DNA of 64,000 nucleotides from Giesbergeria sp. (GTDB lineage Bacteria; Pseudomonadota; Gammaproteobacteria; Burkholderiales; Burkholderiaceae_C), in contig NZ_JAQUCA010000001.1 in the NCBI RefSeq assembly GCF_028686475.1, positions 216,979-280,978 of the forward strand, read 5' to 3'. Made by a program: the position numbers and the translations under genes. Positions within the stretch are counted from its first letter, which is position 1; every line of letters begins with the position of its first letter. Below the pieces are notes generated by a model. That model was not told where the DNA came from and did not search any database. It was given only the letters and a program-made list of their open reading frames with translations. Positions 40,845 to 49,438 of the stretch are shown here, one piece after another.

Positions 40845-40907
40845 GGCAGTAGTAGGCTATGAGTAAAAAGATAAAAACAACACCGGGCAGACACAGCAAC
40901 CCGGCCC

Positions 40908-41222
40908 TTAGCCTTGGTATGCAGGTGGCAAAGCCAGCGCATCTTGGGCATCAGACAGCAACCGGTCGGCAATCGCTCCGGCATTGATTTGAAACCTACC
41001 ATCGGCAATCGCTGCACGCATCGCCTTGACGCGCTCGGTATCAAACTCTGTGGCCGCACGCCCGGCAAACTCCAACTCGCGGGCACCACGCGACAGACTG
41101 ACCGTAGCTGGCATACCCGCCGTTTGCGCTGCTGCGGCACCTTTGGTCACCCCTTCGGCGACCGGCGCTGCCCGCGCCTGTGCCACGGCACTGGGCAACT
41201 CCGCTTGCTGTCCTATCTTCAT
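40908..41222 (-). CDS. flgM: Anti-sigma-28 factor FlgM
   Basis: The 104-residue product begins MKIGQQAELPSAVAQARAAP and ends with the FlgM-type sigma-binding helices (TEFDTERVKAMRAAIADGRF; INAGAIADRLLSDAQDAL). FlgM holds FliA inactive until the hook is complete and FlgM is exported. A near-consensus sigma-28 promoter lies upstream (41272-41298), giving the usual feedback loop. The start at 41222 is chosen for the family N-terminus. Confidence 0.88.
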   Translation of the reverse strand: MKIGQQAELPSAVAQARAAPVAEGVTKGAAAAQTAGMPATVSLSRGARELEFAGRAATEFDTERVKAMRAAIADGRFQINAGAIADRLLSDAQDALALPPAYQG

Positions 41223-41271
41223 GTTGTTTTCTCCACAGGCCCCTTGCCATTGCTGGGGCATAGTGCAGCTG

Positions 41272-41298
41272 TTATCGGCGCATGGGGCTGATACTTTA
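41272..41298 (-). promoter_or_regulatory. Sigma-28 (FliA) promoter of flgM(N)
   Basis: On the minus strand TAAAGTAT (41298-41291), 11 bases, then GCCGATAA (41279-41272) match the sigma-28 consensus TAAAGTTT-N11-GCCGATAA with a single difference. It lies about 50 bases before the flgM ATG. Confidence 0.9.
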
Positions 41299-41346
41299 GC
41301 CAGCTGGGCACTCAGGGGCACAAAATGGGTACAAAACAGCAGCGAC

Positions 41347-42093
41347 TCAAAATTGCGTCTCGACCATGCCCTCTGCATTGACGGTGCCAGTAATGATTTT
41401 GCCATTGGGCATACGCACGCGCACCGAGTCTCCGGCACCGCCGGGTGTCATGGCTTGGCCACTGCCACTGATGGCAAAACCGCCCCCTTGCGACACCACG
41501 CGCACCTGCGCCCCGGCCTGAAACAAACGTGGTGCGCGCAGCATCGATTGGCGCAGTGCTTGCCCTGCGCCCAAAGAGCGCGCTGCCACCTTGCCCACCC
41601 ATTGGTCTGGCTCAGCCAGCACGCTATCGGCAGCGGCGGCCCAGTCCACCTCAGAGGGCATGGCATCGGTGGCCGACAAGGTAGCCCCCATAGCGACTGG
41701 GCCGGTCAGTACCCAAGCGGGGCCATAGGCTTTGATGGTGATGGGTAAAAACACGTTCCAGCGGCTTGGGCCGACGGCACAGCGCAACCCCAAACGGCTA
41801 CGCCCCCACAGGCGCGTGCCGGTGGGCAAATAAGGCTCGATGCGCTCACAAGGGGCCAAGCGCAGGCGCGGGTCCAGCTGACCTACTTCCACTTCCATAC
41901 GCAAAGCGGCTGCCACACCGGTGCTGGCTTGGCCATTGCGCTGCAAGGTTTGCTCTATCCACTGGCGCATGGTCTCTTCGATGTTGCCCGGTGCTTGCGC
42001 GTGCGCCAGCGGTAGCGCGGCCGCATAGCCTACACAAGCCCAGCACAGCCAGCGGCGCACCTGCGTGGCCAGCAGAGAAATAAGCATCAGCAT
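41347..42093 (-). CDS. flgA: Flagellar P-ring assembly chaperone FlgA
   Basis: The 248-residue exported protein has a signal peptide (about residues 13-33, WLCWACVGYAAALPLAHAQ) and the FlgA SAF-type C-terminal domain (MLRAPRLFQAGAQVRVVSQG; FAISGSGQAMTPGGAGDSVRV; IITGTVNAEGMVE). FlgA helps FlgI assemble the periplasmic P ring. Its partner flgI is not found in this window. It is divergent from flgB, with 244 bases between. Confidence 0.92.
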   Translation of the reverse strand: MLMLISLLATQVRRWLCWACVGYAAALPLAHAQAPGNIEETMRQWIEQTLQRNGQASTGVAAALRMEVEVGQLDPRLRLAPCERIEPYLPTGTRLWGRSRLGLRCAVGPSRWNVFLPITIKAYGPAWVLTGPVAMGATLSATDAMPSEVDWAAAADSVLAEPDQWVGKVAARSLGAGQALRQSMLRAPRLFQAGAQVRVVSQGGGFAISGSGQAMTPGGAGDSVRVRMPNGKIITGTVNAEGMVETQF

Positions 42094-42337
42094 CTACTTT
42101 CTTGGGATTTTGGGGATGGTTGGGTGCCATGAATGGCCACTATCGCTGTTTTGCCAGCATGCAATCGCCCAAACTGCCCAAACAAACCCGCTTTCTTTGC
42201 TGCTTCAGCGTTGGGCGCTCTTTTCATAATTGCTGCACGCCCAAGCCCCTTTTGCGTGGCAGTGGCGCACTAGGCAAACGCACTAGGCCAATTTAGGTCA
42301 ACCACACGGCAAAACGGCAACGGCAAAGGGCACCGCC

Positions 42338-42781
42338 ATGATCAACAAACTAACTGGGCAACTTCAATTTCAGGGCAACGCGCTGCTGCTGCGCGCCGAG
42401 CGCCAGCGCACCATTGCCAGCAATATTGCCAATGCCGATACCCCCGGCTACGTAGGCCGTGATTTTGATTTTGCCAGCACCTTGCAAGAGTCTTTGCGCT
42501 CGGGCAAGGTTTTGGGCCAGCAAACCCCAGTGCCTAAAGCGCCGGTATACCACAGCGCCCATGTGGCCCTGCCCACGGTGCAAATGGACTCAGCACGCAT
42601 CGGCCCAGACCCAGCCGCCTTGGGCTACACCGTACAAACCCAGCCCAGTGTGGACAACAACACCGTCGATTTGGACCGCGAACGTGCCAACTTTGTCGAT
42701 AACTCGGTGCGCTACGAGGCCACGCTGCGCTTTATCAACGGTAGCGCGAAAACCCTGCTCAGTGCCATCCAAGGCCAGTGA
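42338..42781 (+). CDS. flgB: Flagellar basal-body rod protein FlgB
   Basis: The 147-residue product has the rod-protein N-terminal motif (TIASNIANADTPGYVGRDFDF) and the C-terminal helix (DRERANFVDNSVRYEATLRF). It is the first gene of the flgBCDEFGH operon on the plus strand. FlgB forms the proximal rod in the periplasm. The upstream divergent region has a 10-bp direct repeat CGCACTAGGC (42266-42275 and 42279-42288). No clear sigma-28 or sigma-54 promoter was seen. Confidence 0.96.
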   Translation: MINKLTGQLQFQGNALLLRAERQRTIASNIANADTPGYVGRDFDFASTLQESLRSGKVLGQQTPVPKAPVYHSAHVALPTVQMDSARIGPDPAALGYTVQTQPSVDNNTVDLDRERANFVDNSVRYEATLRFINGSAKTLLSAIQGQ

Positions 42782-42802
42782 ACTGGATAAAGGATTCCTC
42801 GT

Positions 42803-43207
42803 ATGTCGATGTTCTCCATCTTTAACGTCTCGGGCAGTGCCATCAGCGCCCAATCGCAACGCCTGAACGTAGTAGCCAGTAACTTGGCCAACGTCGAGGC
42901 GGTAGCTGGCCCCGACGGCAAAGCCTACAAAGCGCGCCAAGTGGTGTTCCAAACCGCCCCGATGGGGCCGGACAGCTCGGCGGGCGTGCGCGTCAAGGCG
43001 ATTGAAGAAAGCGATGCCCCCGGCAAGCGCATCCACGACCCCAGCCACCCATTGGCCGATGCCGAAGGTTATGTCAACCACTCCAACGTGAATGCAGTGG
43101 AAGAGATGGTGAACATGATTTCAGCCTCGCGCTCGTACCAAAACAACGTCGAAGTCATGAACACAGCCAAATCGCTGCTGCTCAAAACCTTGCAAATGGG
43201 CCAATAA
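42803..43207 (+). CDS. flgC: Flagellar basal-body rod protein FlgC
   Basis: The 134-residue product shows the paired motif SAISAQSQRLNVVASNLANVE near the start and the C-terminal NVNAVEEMVNMISASRSYQN, both typical of FlgC. It builds the rod with FlgB, FlgF and FlgG. Spacing to flgB is 21 bases. Length matches the family. Confidence 0.96.
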   Translation: MSMFSIFNVSGSAISAQSQRLNVVASNLANVEAVAGPDGKAYKARQVVFQTAPMGPDSSAGVRVKAIEESDAPGKRIHDPSHPLADAEGYVNHSNVNAVEEMVNMISASRSYQNNVEVMNTAKSLLLKTLQMGQ

Positions 43208-43243
43208 GCCGCCCTGCCCCTCGTCTGAAGAAAGCGCCCCGCC

Positions 43244-43909
43244 ATGAGCACCACCATCAACTCGACCACGGCCAGCACAGCAGCCAGCGGTGTCGGCAGC
43301 ACCAACAGCGTCAATGTCAACAGCGCCAATGACCAACAAGACCGCTTCTTAAAGCTGCTGGTGGCGCAAATGAACAACCAAGACCCAATGAACCCATTGG
43401 ACAACGCGCAGATGACCTCGCAAATCGCGCAAATCAACACCGTGACCGGCATTGAAAAGCTCAACACCACCGTCGAAAGTTTGGCCGGCCAGTTTGCCAG
43501 CCAGCAACTGATGCAAGGCACAGCGATGGTGGGCCGCAGTGTGCTGGTGGCAGGCAACCAACTGGCGCTCAACAGCGAATCGAAACAAGGCTTTGGTGCG
43601 GTGGAGTTGGAGGGGTCGGCCAGCAGCGTCAAGGTGCAAGTACTGGATGCTGGTAACCAAGAAGTGGGTACGGTGGACTTGGGTGCCTTGCCCGCAGGCC
43701 AGCACAACTTTAGCTGGAACGCCGCCGCCTACGAAGGCAGCGGCCCCTTGCGCTTTAAGGTGCTGGCCGCCAATGGCGAAACAGCCGTCAATAGCACCGC
43801 CCTGAATTTGGACCAAGTCTCTGCCGTCAGTTTAAGCAATGGGGCCTTGCAATTGGAGCTGGCCCGTGGCGGCAGCACCACGCAATCGGCACTGAAAGCT
43901 ATTCTTTAA
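43244..43909 (+). CDS. flgD: Flagellar hook-capping protein FlgD
   Basis: The 221-residue product has the conserved FlgD N-terminus (QDRFLKLLVAQMNNQDPMNP; LDNAQMTSQIAQINTVTGIE) and a C-terminal Tudor/FNIII-like domain (VQVLDAGNQEVGTVDLGALP; HNFSWNAAAYEGSGPLRFKV). FlgD is the scaffold at the hook tip during FlgE assembly. It stands between flgC and flgE in the standard order. Confidence 0.95.
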   Translation: MSTTINSTTASTAASGVGSTNSVNVNSANDQQDRFLKLLVAQMNNQDPMNPLDNAQMTSQIAQINTVTGIEKLNTTVESLAGQFASQQLMQGTAMVGRSVLVAGNQLALNSESKQGFGAVELEGSASSVKVQVLDAGNQEVGTVDLGALPAGQHNFSWNAAAYEGSGPLRFKVLAANGETAVNSTALNLDQVSAVSLSNGALQLELARGGSTTQSALKAIL

Positions 43910-43947
43910 TTTTATCGACCTGCTTACCGCAGTCATAGGAGCATATC

Positions 43948-45228
43948 ATGGGTTTTCAACATGGTCTTTCGGGCTTGAATGCAGCCAAGCAAAACTTAGA
44001 TGTGATTGGCCACAATATTGCCAACGCCAACACTACCGGATTTAAGGGTTCACGGGCTGAATTTGCTGCCATTATTGCTGGGGCGATGGGTGTCAGCAAC
44101 AGCGGTAATGCAGACGGTGTGCAAACTGCAGTAGTTGCACAGCAGTTTAGGGCAGGGGCCATTACCAGAACGGGCAACAACTCGGGTAATAATTTTGACT
44201 TGGCTATCAGTGGCAACGGTTTTTTTATTGTACGCCAAGCGGATGGCACCAATGCCTACACCCGCGCGGGTGATTTTAAGCTGTACGATGGCAATTTAAT
44301 GACCAATGACAGGTCTCATGTCATGGGGTATAAAATAAATCCCGACGGCACTGGAACTAACGTCCCAGAACCTCTGGTTTTTCCTGTGGGTACGGCCATT
44401 CCAGCAAAATCTACTACTGAAATTACCGCAGCTTTTAACCTTGATGCCCGCGCTACCAATGCTGCTGGTACACCTGCTATTCCAGCCGATCCAGCCGCAG
44501 TCCCCCCGACGGCTGCAGTGCCAGCAGTTCCCCCTACGCCACGCAACACCTACGGAACCTCTGTAGAGGTTTACGATAGCCAAGGAGTGGCTACACCATT
44601 AGATTTGTATTTTGAAAAAACAGCCACCCCCAATACGTGGAATGTCTATACCTCTCTGGATGCAGGCGCACCTATTGCAACCACCATTAGTTTTGATGCA
44701 GAAGGTAAAATAATTACCGATCCTGCAACCCCAATTACCATATCTGTCACTCCAACCAGCAACCCGAACACAGGGGCACCTGCACCGTTTAACGTTACCT
44801 TGGATTTAAGTAAAGTCACCCAATATGGCAATGAATTTGCTATCTCTGATTTAAAACAAGACGGCTATGCGGCAGGCCTGCTGCTGGGCGTGAGTGTGGA
44901 CAATTTAGGGCAAGTGCAAGCCAGTTATTCCAATGGCATTAAACGGGTAGAAGGCCAAGTAGCTTTGGCTACCTTCCGTAACGTACAGGGTTTAGCCCCG
45001 ATTGGTGGCAATGCCTGGGTAGAAACTGGTGTTTCGGGCGAGCCGATGTTTGGCAAACCCAACACCGGAAACTTTGGCAGTATTGATGCTGGGGCATTGG
45101 AAGAATCCAACGTGGACTTGACCGGCGAACTGGTCAACATGATGACCGCCCAGCGCGCCTACCAAGCCAACGCCCAAACCATTAAAACGCAAGACCAAGC
45201 GATGTCCACCATCGTCAACCTGCGTTAA
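43948..45228 (+). CDS. flgE: Flagellar hook protein FlgE (with Pro/Ala-rich insert)
   Basis: The 426-residue protein has the rod/hook N-terminal helix (GLSGLNAAKQNLDVIGHNIANANT) and the C-terminal coiled-coil (VDLTGELVNMMTAQRAYQAN). The central domain is variable and holds a low-complexity stretch around residues 172-200 (repeated PAxP units). Much of the middle (about 44.04-44.88 kb) is visibly more AT-rich and uses different codons from the flanking flg genes, suggesting a replaced domain. The hook links rod and filament. Confidence 0.95.
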   Translation: MGFQHGLSGLNAAKQNLDVIGHNIANANTTGFKGSRAEFAAIIAGAMGVSNSGNADGVQTAVVAQQFRAGAITRTGNNSGNNFDLAISGNGFFIVRQADGTNAYTRAGDFKLYDGNLMTNDRSHVMGYKINPDGTGTNVPEPLVFPVGTAIPAKSTTEITAAFNLDARATNAAGTPAIPADPAAVPPTAAVPAVPPTPRNTYGTSVEVYDSQGVATPLDLYFEKTATPNTWNVYTSLDAGAPIATTISFDAEGKIITDPATPITISVTPTSNPNTGAPAPFNVTLDLSKVTQYGNEFAISDLKQDGYAAGLLLGVSVDNLGQVQASYSNGIKRVEGQVALATFRNVQGLAPIGGNAWVETGVSGEPMFGKPNTGNFGSIDAGALEESNVDLTGELVNMMTAQRAYQANAQTIKTQDQAMSTIVNLR

Positions 45229-45266
45229 TTGCTTTAGCCCGCTTGCCCTGATTACTGAGAAACGCC

Positions 45267-46007
45267 ATGGACCGCATCATTTACACCTCCATGACCGGCG
45301 CCAACGCTGCCGCCCACCGGCAGGCGGTGCTGTCGCACAACCTGGCCAACGTCTCTACCCAGGGCTTTCGGGCCGAGATGTCCACCTTCCGCTCGGTACC
45401 CATCCAAGGCGAAGGCTCGGGCACACGCGTGTTTGCCCTAGAGGCCACCTCCGGCCATGTAGAAACCCCCGGCCCCGTACAGCGCACCGGACGCAACTTG
45501 GATGCAATGGCCGTGGGCAATGCCTGGTTTGCCGTGCAGGGCTTGGATGGCACCGAAGCCTACACGCGCAACGGCAGCTTTGAAGTCACTCCCGCCGGGC
45601 AGCTGGTCACCAGCACCGGCTTGGCCGTGCTGTCCGATGGCGGTGGCCCGATTGACGTGCCCCAAGGGGCCGAAGTCTCGCTAGGCTCGGATGGCACCCT
45701 GACCGCCAAAACCGGCAACCAACCCCCTGCCGCCATTGGCCGTATCAAACTGGCCACGCCAGCCGCCGATGACCCCCTCAAACGCGGCAACGATGGCCTG
45801 TTCCGTCCCGTCTCGGGCGACCCCCTGCCCAACGATGCCAACGCGCGCCTGCTGTCCGGGGCCACCGAAGGCTCTAACGTGAATGCGGTGGAAAGCATGG
45901 TGGGCTTGATTGCCGCCTCGCGCCAGTTTGAGCAACAAATGCGCCTGCTGCAAACCGCCGAAACCAACGACAAAACCGCCAGCCAACTGCTGAGCATCAA
46001 CGGCTAA
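45267..46007 (+). CDS. flgF: Flagellar basal-body rod protein FlgF
   Basis: The 246-residue protein starts MDRIIYTSMTGANAAAHRQA and has HNLANVSTQGFRAEM, a central beta domain (NAWFAVQGLDGTEAYTRNGS) and the C-terminal NVNAVESMVGLIAASRQFEQ. It forms part of the proximal rod. GC content returns to that of the neighbours, unlike flgE. flgG follows after 24 bases. Confidence 0.95.
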   Translation: MDRIIYTSMTGANAAAHRQAVLSHNLANVSTQGFRAEMSTFRSVPIQGEGSGTRVFALEATSGHVETPGPVQRTGRNLDAMAVGNAWFAVQGLDGTEAYTRNGSFEVTPAGQLVTSTGLAVLSDGGGPIDVPQGAEVSLGSDGTLTAKTGNQPPAAIGRIKLATPAADDPLKRGNDGLFRPVSGDPLPNDANARLLSGATEGSNVNAVESMVGLIAASRQFEQQMRLLQTAETNDKTASQLLSING

Positions 46008-46031
46008 GCCCAAGGCCAAAAGGAAAACGCC

Positions 46032-46814
46032 ATGATCAACTCCCTGTGGATTGCCAAGACCGGCATGGAAGCCCAGCAGACCCAGCTGGATGTCATCTCG
46101 CACAACCTGGCCAACGTCTCGACCAACGGCTTCAAACGCAACAATGCGGTGTTTGAAGACCTGATTTACCAAAACCTGCGCCAAGTCGGGGCCAACACCA
46201 CCGAGCAAAACCAGTTGCCCACCGGCCTGCACTTGGGCTTGGGCGTGCGTACCGTGGCCACCAGCCGCAACTTTACCCAAGGCCCGTTGCAACAATCGAA
46301 CAATAATCTGGATGTGGCTATCAGTGGCAGTGGTTTTTTGAGCGTTACCATGCCCGACGGCACCTTGGGCTACACGCGCGATGGTTCGTTCCAATTGGAT
46401 GCCCAAGGGCGCTTGGTCACCTCCAGCGGCCTGCCGGTGGCCAACGGCATCACCATCCCACCCGGTGCCACCAGTGTCGCTATCGATGCCACTGGCCAAG
46501 TGTCGGCCTTGATGCCGGGCAACCCACAGCCGCAGCCTATGGGCCAGCTGGCCATGTCTAACTTTATCAACCCCGCCGGGCTAGAGCCACTGGGACAAAA
46601 CCTGTTCCGCGAGTCGGCGGCCTCGGGGCAACCGCAAGAAGGCCAACCCGGTACCAATGGCCTGGGCATCATCAAGCAAGGCTTTTTAGAAACCTCCAAC
46701 GTGAATGTGGTGCAAGAGTTGGTCACCATGATTCAAACCCAGCGCGCCTACGAGATGAACTCCAAGGCCATCTCCACCTCGGACCAAATGCTGGCCAAAC
46801 TCAACCAACTGTAA
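46032..46814 (+). CDS. flgG: Flagellar distal rod protein FlgG
   Basis: The 260-residue protein begins MINSLWIAKTGMEAQQTQLD, with VISHNLANVSTNGFKRNNAVFEDLIYQ, the QLPTGLHLGLGVRTVATSRN region and C-terminal NVNVVQELVTMIQTQRAYEM, all diagnostic of FlgG. It is the distal rod passing through the P and L rings. flgH follows after 10 bases. Confidence 0.97.
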   Translation: MINSLWIAKTGMEAQQTQLDVISHNLANVSTNGFKRNNAVFEDLIYQNLRQVGANTTEQNQLPTGLHLGLGVRTVATSRNFTQGPLQQSNNNLDVAISGSGFLSVTMPDGTLGYTRDGSFQLDAQGRLVTSSGLPVANGITIPPGATSVAIDATGQVSALMPGNPQPQPMGQLAMSNFINPAGLEPLGQNLFRESAASGQPQEGQPGTNGLGIIKQGFLETSNVNVVQELVTMIQTQRAYEMNSKAISTSDQMLAKLNQL

Positions 46815-46824
46815 GGACATTGCC

Positions 46825-47514
46825 ATGCGCCCCACTGCCATCACCCTGCCCGGTAGCGCGTTGGCGCTGTTACTGAGCGGCTGCGCCAGCTTGTCGCCAC
46901 CGCCACCCGTGGATGTGCTGCCCACCACCGCCCCCGTCGTCAGTGCGCCCGCGTTTCGTAGCCATGCTGCACCGGTAACGGGTGGGCTGTTTCACAGTGC
47001 CAGCTACCGCCCAGCGTTTGAAGACCGGCGCGCACGTTTGGTGGGCGATGTGGTGACGGTGCAAATTACCGAAAACATCACCGCGCGGCAAACCTCTTCC
47101 TCTACCGTGGACCGCGAGGGCAGCATCAGCGGTGGCATTAGCGCCCTGCCGTTTATCAATGCTGCCAAGCTGGCCAAAACCAAAATCGGTGCCGAGTCCA
47201 CCAACAACTTTACGGGCAAGGGCGGCACCGAAAGCGCCAACACCTTTACCGGCTCTATCACGGCCAGCGTGATAGAAGTATTGCCCAATGGCCATTTGGT
47301 GATTGCAGGCGAGAAGCAAATTGGCGTCAATCAAAACGTGGATGTGCTGCGCTTTTCCGGCACGGTGGACCCGCGCTCTTTGCAGCCGGGCAGCATCGTG
47401 ACCTCAACCCAAGTGGCCAATGTCCGCATTGAATCGCGCGGTCGTGGTGCCCAAGCCGAGGTACAAGCAATGGGCTGGCTGGGGCGATTTTTTAACAGCA
47501 TTTCGCCGTTCTGA
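46825..47514 (+). CDS. flgH: Flagellar L-ring lipoprotein FlgH
   Basis: The 229-residue precursor has a lipoprotein signal with lipobox LLSGC (cysteine near residue 20). The FlgH core follows: LVGDVVTVQITENITARQTSSSTVDREG, SITASVIEVLPNGHLVIAGEKQIGVNQ and TVDPRSLQPGSIVTSTQVANVRIESRG. It forms the outer-membrane L ring. It is the last gene of this flagellar run: flgI, which normally follows, is missing, and an IS4 relic follows instead. Confidence 0.95.
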   Translation: MRPTAITLPGSALALLLSGCASLSPPPPVDVLPTTAPVVSAPAFRSHAAPVTGGLFHSASYRPAFEDRRARLVGDVVTVQITENITARQTSSSTVDREGSISGGISALPFINAAKLAKTKIGAESTNNFTGKGGTESANTFTGSITASVIEVLPNGHLVIAGEKQIGVNQNVDVLRFSGTVDPRSLQPGSIVTSTQVANVRIESRGRGAQAEVQAMGWLGRFFNSISPF

Positions 47515-47628
47515 TTCTTGGCGTACAGCGGCCAAAGTGGCCTCTCTGCACTGGTGATCTGGTGCTAAAGTAGCATGGCACAAAAATAAGCCCCGAGGCA
47601 AGAATTTGAATGTGGGCAGACATCCAGC

Positions 47629-47903
47629 ATGCACATGCGCGAGAGCCAAATCAATAGCCGGATACTGATCAGTACCATGCGCCAGCCCAGCTATACCAGC
47701 GCCAAAGCACTCAATCAATTGTAGTACGCCATACGCTGGAACATTGAGGTCGATTTTCGGGTGATCAAGGCGCCGCTAGGGATGGATGTGCTGCGCTGGT
47801 GCAGGCACTGCTGCAAAACATAGGCAAGCTGCACCTGCGAGCGCGCCCTGGACGCATCGAGCCTCGGGCTAAGAAGCGAAGACCGATTTGGAGGGATGCC
47901 TTA
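47629..47903 (+). pseudogene. IS4-family transposase remnant (C-terminal part)
   Basis: The 408 bases between flgH and the SulP gene hold no intact gene. In the frame of an ATG at 47629 they read RILISTMRQPSYTSAKALNQL, a TAG stop, then YAIRWNIEVDFRVIKAPLGM. This is the IS4-type motif around the catalytic region (Y-x-x-RW-x-IE-x-D-x-R-x-IK-x-x-LGMDVLR). After a frameshift RPGRIEPRAKKRRP, the usual IS4 transposase C-terminus, can be read up to about 47890. Stops and shifts show that it is dead. Confidence 0.7.
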
Positions 47904-47922
47904 AAGTCGCTTGTTTTTGTCC

Positions 47923-49428
47923 ATGAAACTATTGCGTTCTACACGCTGGCACACCGAATGGGCACCTAACGGCATTCCACGCGAATTGTTGGCCGGGGCC
48001 GTGGCCACTTTTGCCCTCATCCCCGAGGTTATCGCTTTTTCTTTTGTCGCCGGGGTAGCCCCTTCGGTGGGCTTGTTCGCCTCGTTTGTCATCAGTGTGG
48101 TGATTGCCTTTTTTGGTGGCCGTCCGGCCATGGTGTCGGCGGCAGCGGGTTCGGTGGCGTTGGTGGCAGCTCCGCTGATGCAGTCGCATGGCTTGGGCTA
48201 TTTACTGGCGGCTGGGCTATTGGCCGGGCTGGTGCAGGTGCTGTTTGGCTGGCTCAAGCTGGGGGTGCTGATGCGCTTTGTCTCTAGCTCGGTACGCACC
48301 GGCTTTGTCAATGCGCTGGCGGTATTGATTTTTGCGGCACAGTGGCCCCATTTGGGTGGAGCCAACACTGCTACCTTGGCGATGCTGGCCCTAGGCTTGC
48401 TGCTGATTTATGGCTTGCCGCGCTTGGCGGCTTGGCTCGGCTGGCGGGCCTTGACGCTCATTCCGCCGCCTTTGGTGTGTGTCTTGCTGCTGACTGGGTT
48501 GTCTAGCACGCTGGGCCTGCCCTCGGCCACGGTGGCCGATTTGGGCCAACTGCCCGAAAGCCTGCCTTTCTTCGCCCTGCCCCAAGTGCCGTGGGATTGG
48601 CAAACGCTACGCATTATTGCCCTGCCTGCTTTGGCGATTGCCTTTGTTGGCTTGCTTGAATCGGTGCTGACCGCTGCCGTGGTCGATGAACTGACCGATA
48701 CCCCCAGCAACAAAAACCGCGAATGCACCGGCTTGGGGCTGGCCAATATCGCCGCCAGTTGCTTTGGTGGCATTGCTGGCTGCGGCATGATTGGTCAGGC
48801 GGTGGGCAACGTCAAGTATGGTGGCCGTGGGCGGCTTTCTACCCTGTTTGCCGGGGTGTTTTTGCTGATTTTGATGGTGCTGCTCAAGCCTTGGGTGTCA
48901 CAGGTGCCGGTGATTGCTCTGGTGGCCATCATGGTGATGGTGTCGGTCGAGACGTTTGATTGGAAATCTCTGGGCGCTTTGTTGCACCACCCGCGCCTGT
49001 CCAGTGCGGTGATGTTGGCCACGGTAGTGGTGACGATTGGCACGCACAATCTGGCCGCTGGGGTGGCGGTGGGCGTGCTGCTCAGTGGGGTGTTTTTTGC
49101 TTTTAAGGTCTCGCGCATGTTGCAAGTGCAGTGCAGCGATGACGCGGCCACGGGTACGCGCACGTGGCTGGTGACAGGACAGGTGTTTTTTGCCTCGGCC
49201 GATGCGTTTATCGAGGCGTTTGATATTCGTGGTGCCCAACAGCGCCCAGTGTATATTGATGTCTCAAGGGCGCATTTTTGGGACATCACCGCACTGGCAG
49301 CGCTGGACAAAGTGGTCGAGCGCCTGCGCCACCACGGCAGCAGCGTCGAAGTGCGGGGCCTGCACCAGGCCGGTGCCGTGCTGATAGATATGCCGCGCCC
49401 CGAGCGCCCCGATGTTTTGCCCAAATAA
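47923..49428 (+). CDS. SulP-family anion transporter with STAS domain
   Basis: The 501-residue protein has about ten to twelve hydrophobic segments beginning with the SulP signature NGIPRELLAGAVATFALIPEVIAF, and a C-terminal STAS domain (RPVYIDVSRAHFWDITALAALDKV; VERLRHHGSSVEVRGL). SulP proteins move sulfate, bicarbonate or dicarboxylates; the substrate cannot be told here. The internal GLLESVLTAAVVDELTDTPS segment is typical. The ATG at 47923 is chosen over a weak in-frame TTG at 47911. Confidence 0.9.
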   Translation: MKLLRSTRWHTEWAPNGIPRELLAGAVATFALIPEVIAFSFVAGVAPSVGLFASFVISVVIAFFGGRPAMVSAAAGSVALVAAPLMQSHGLGYLLAAGLLAGLVQVLFGWLKLGVLMRFVSSSVRTGFVNALAVLIFAAQWPHLGGANTATLAMLALGLLLIYGLPRLAAWLGWRALTLIPPPLVCVLLLTGLSSTLGLPSATVADLGQLPESLPFFALPQVPWDWQTLRIIALPALAIAFVGLLESVLTAAVVDELTDTPSNKNRECTGLGLANIAASCFGGIAGCGMIGQAVGNVKYGGRGRLSTLFAGVFLLILMVLLKPWVSQVPVIALVAIMVMVSVETFDWKSLGALLHHPRLSSAVMLATVVVTIGTHNLAAGVAVGVLLSGVFFAFKVSRMLQVQCSDDAATGTRTWLVTGQVFFASADAFIEAFDIRGAQQRPVYIDVSRAHFWDITALAALDKVVERLRHHGSSVEVRGLHQAGAVLIDMPRPERPDVLPK

Positions 49429-49438
49429 GGCCGGGCGT

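Noticed and set aside
42213..42240. Possible sigma-54 promoter (TTGG...TTGC) upstream of flgB
   Set aside because: The GG and GC elements are far more than the required 10 bases apart.
42266..42288. CGCACTAGGC direct repeat in the flgA-flgB divergent region as an operator
   Set aside because: Two short copies 13 bp apart with no known regulator match; recorded in the flgB entry but not strong enough for a separate call.
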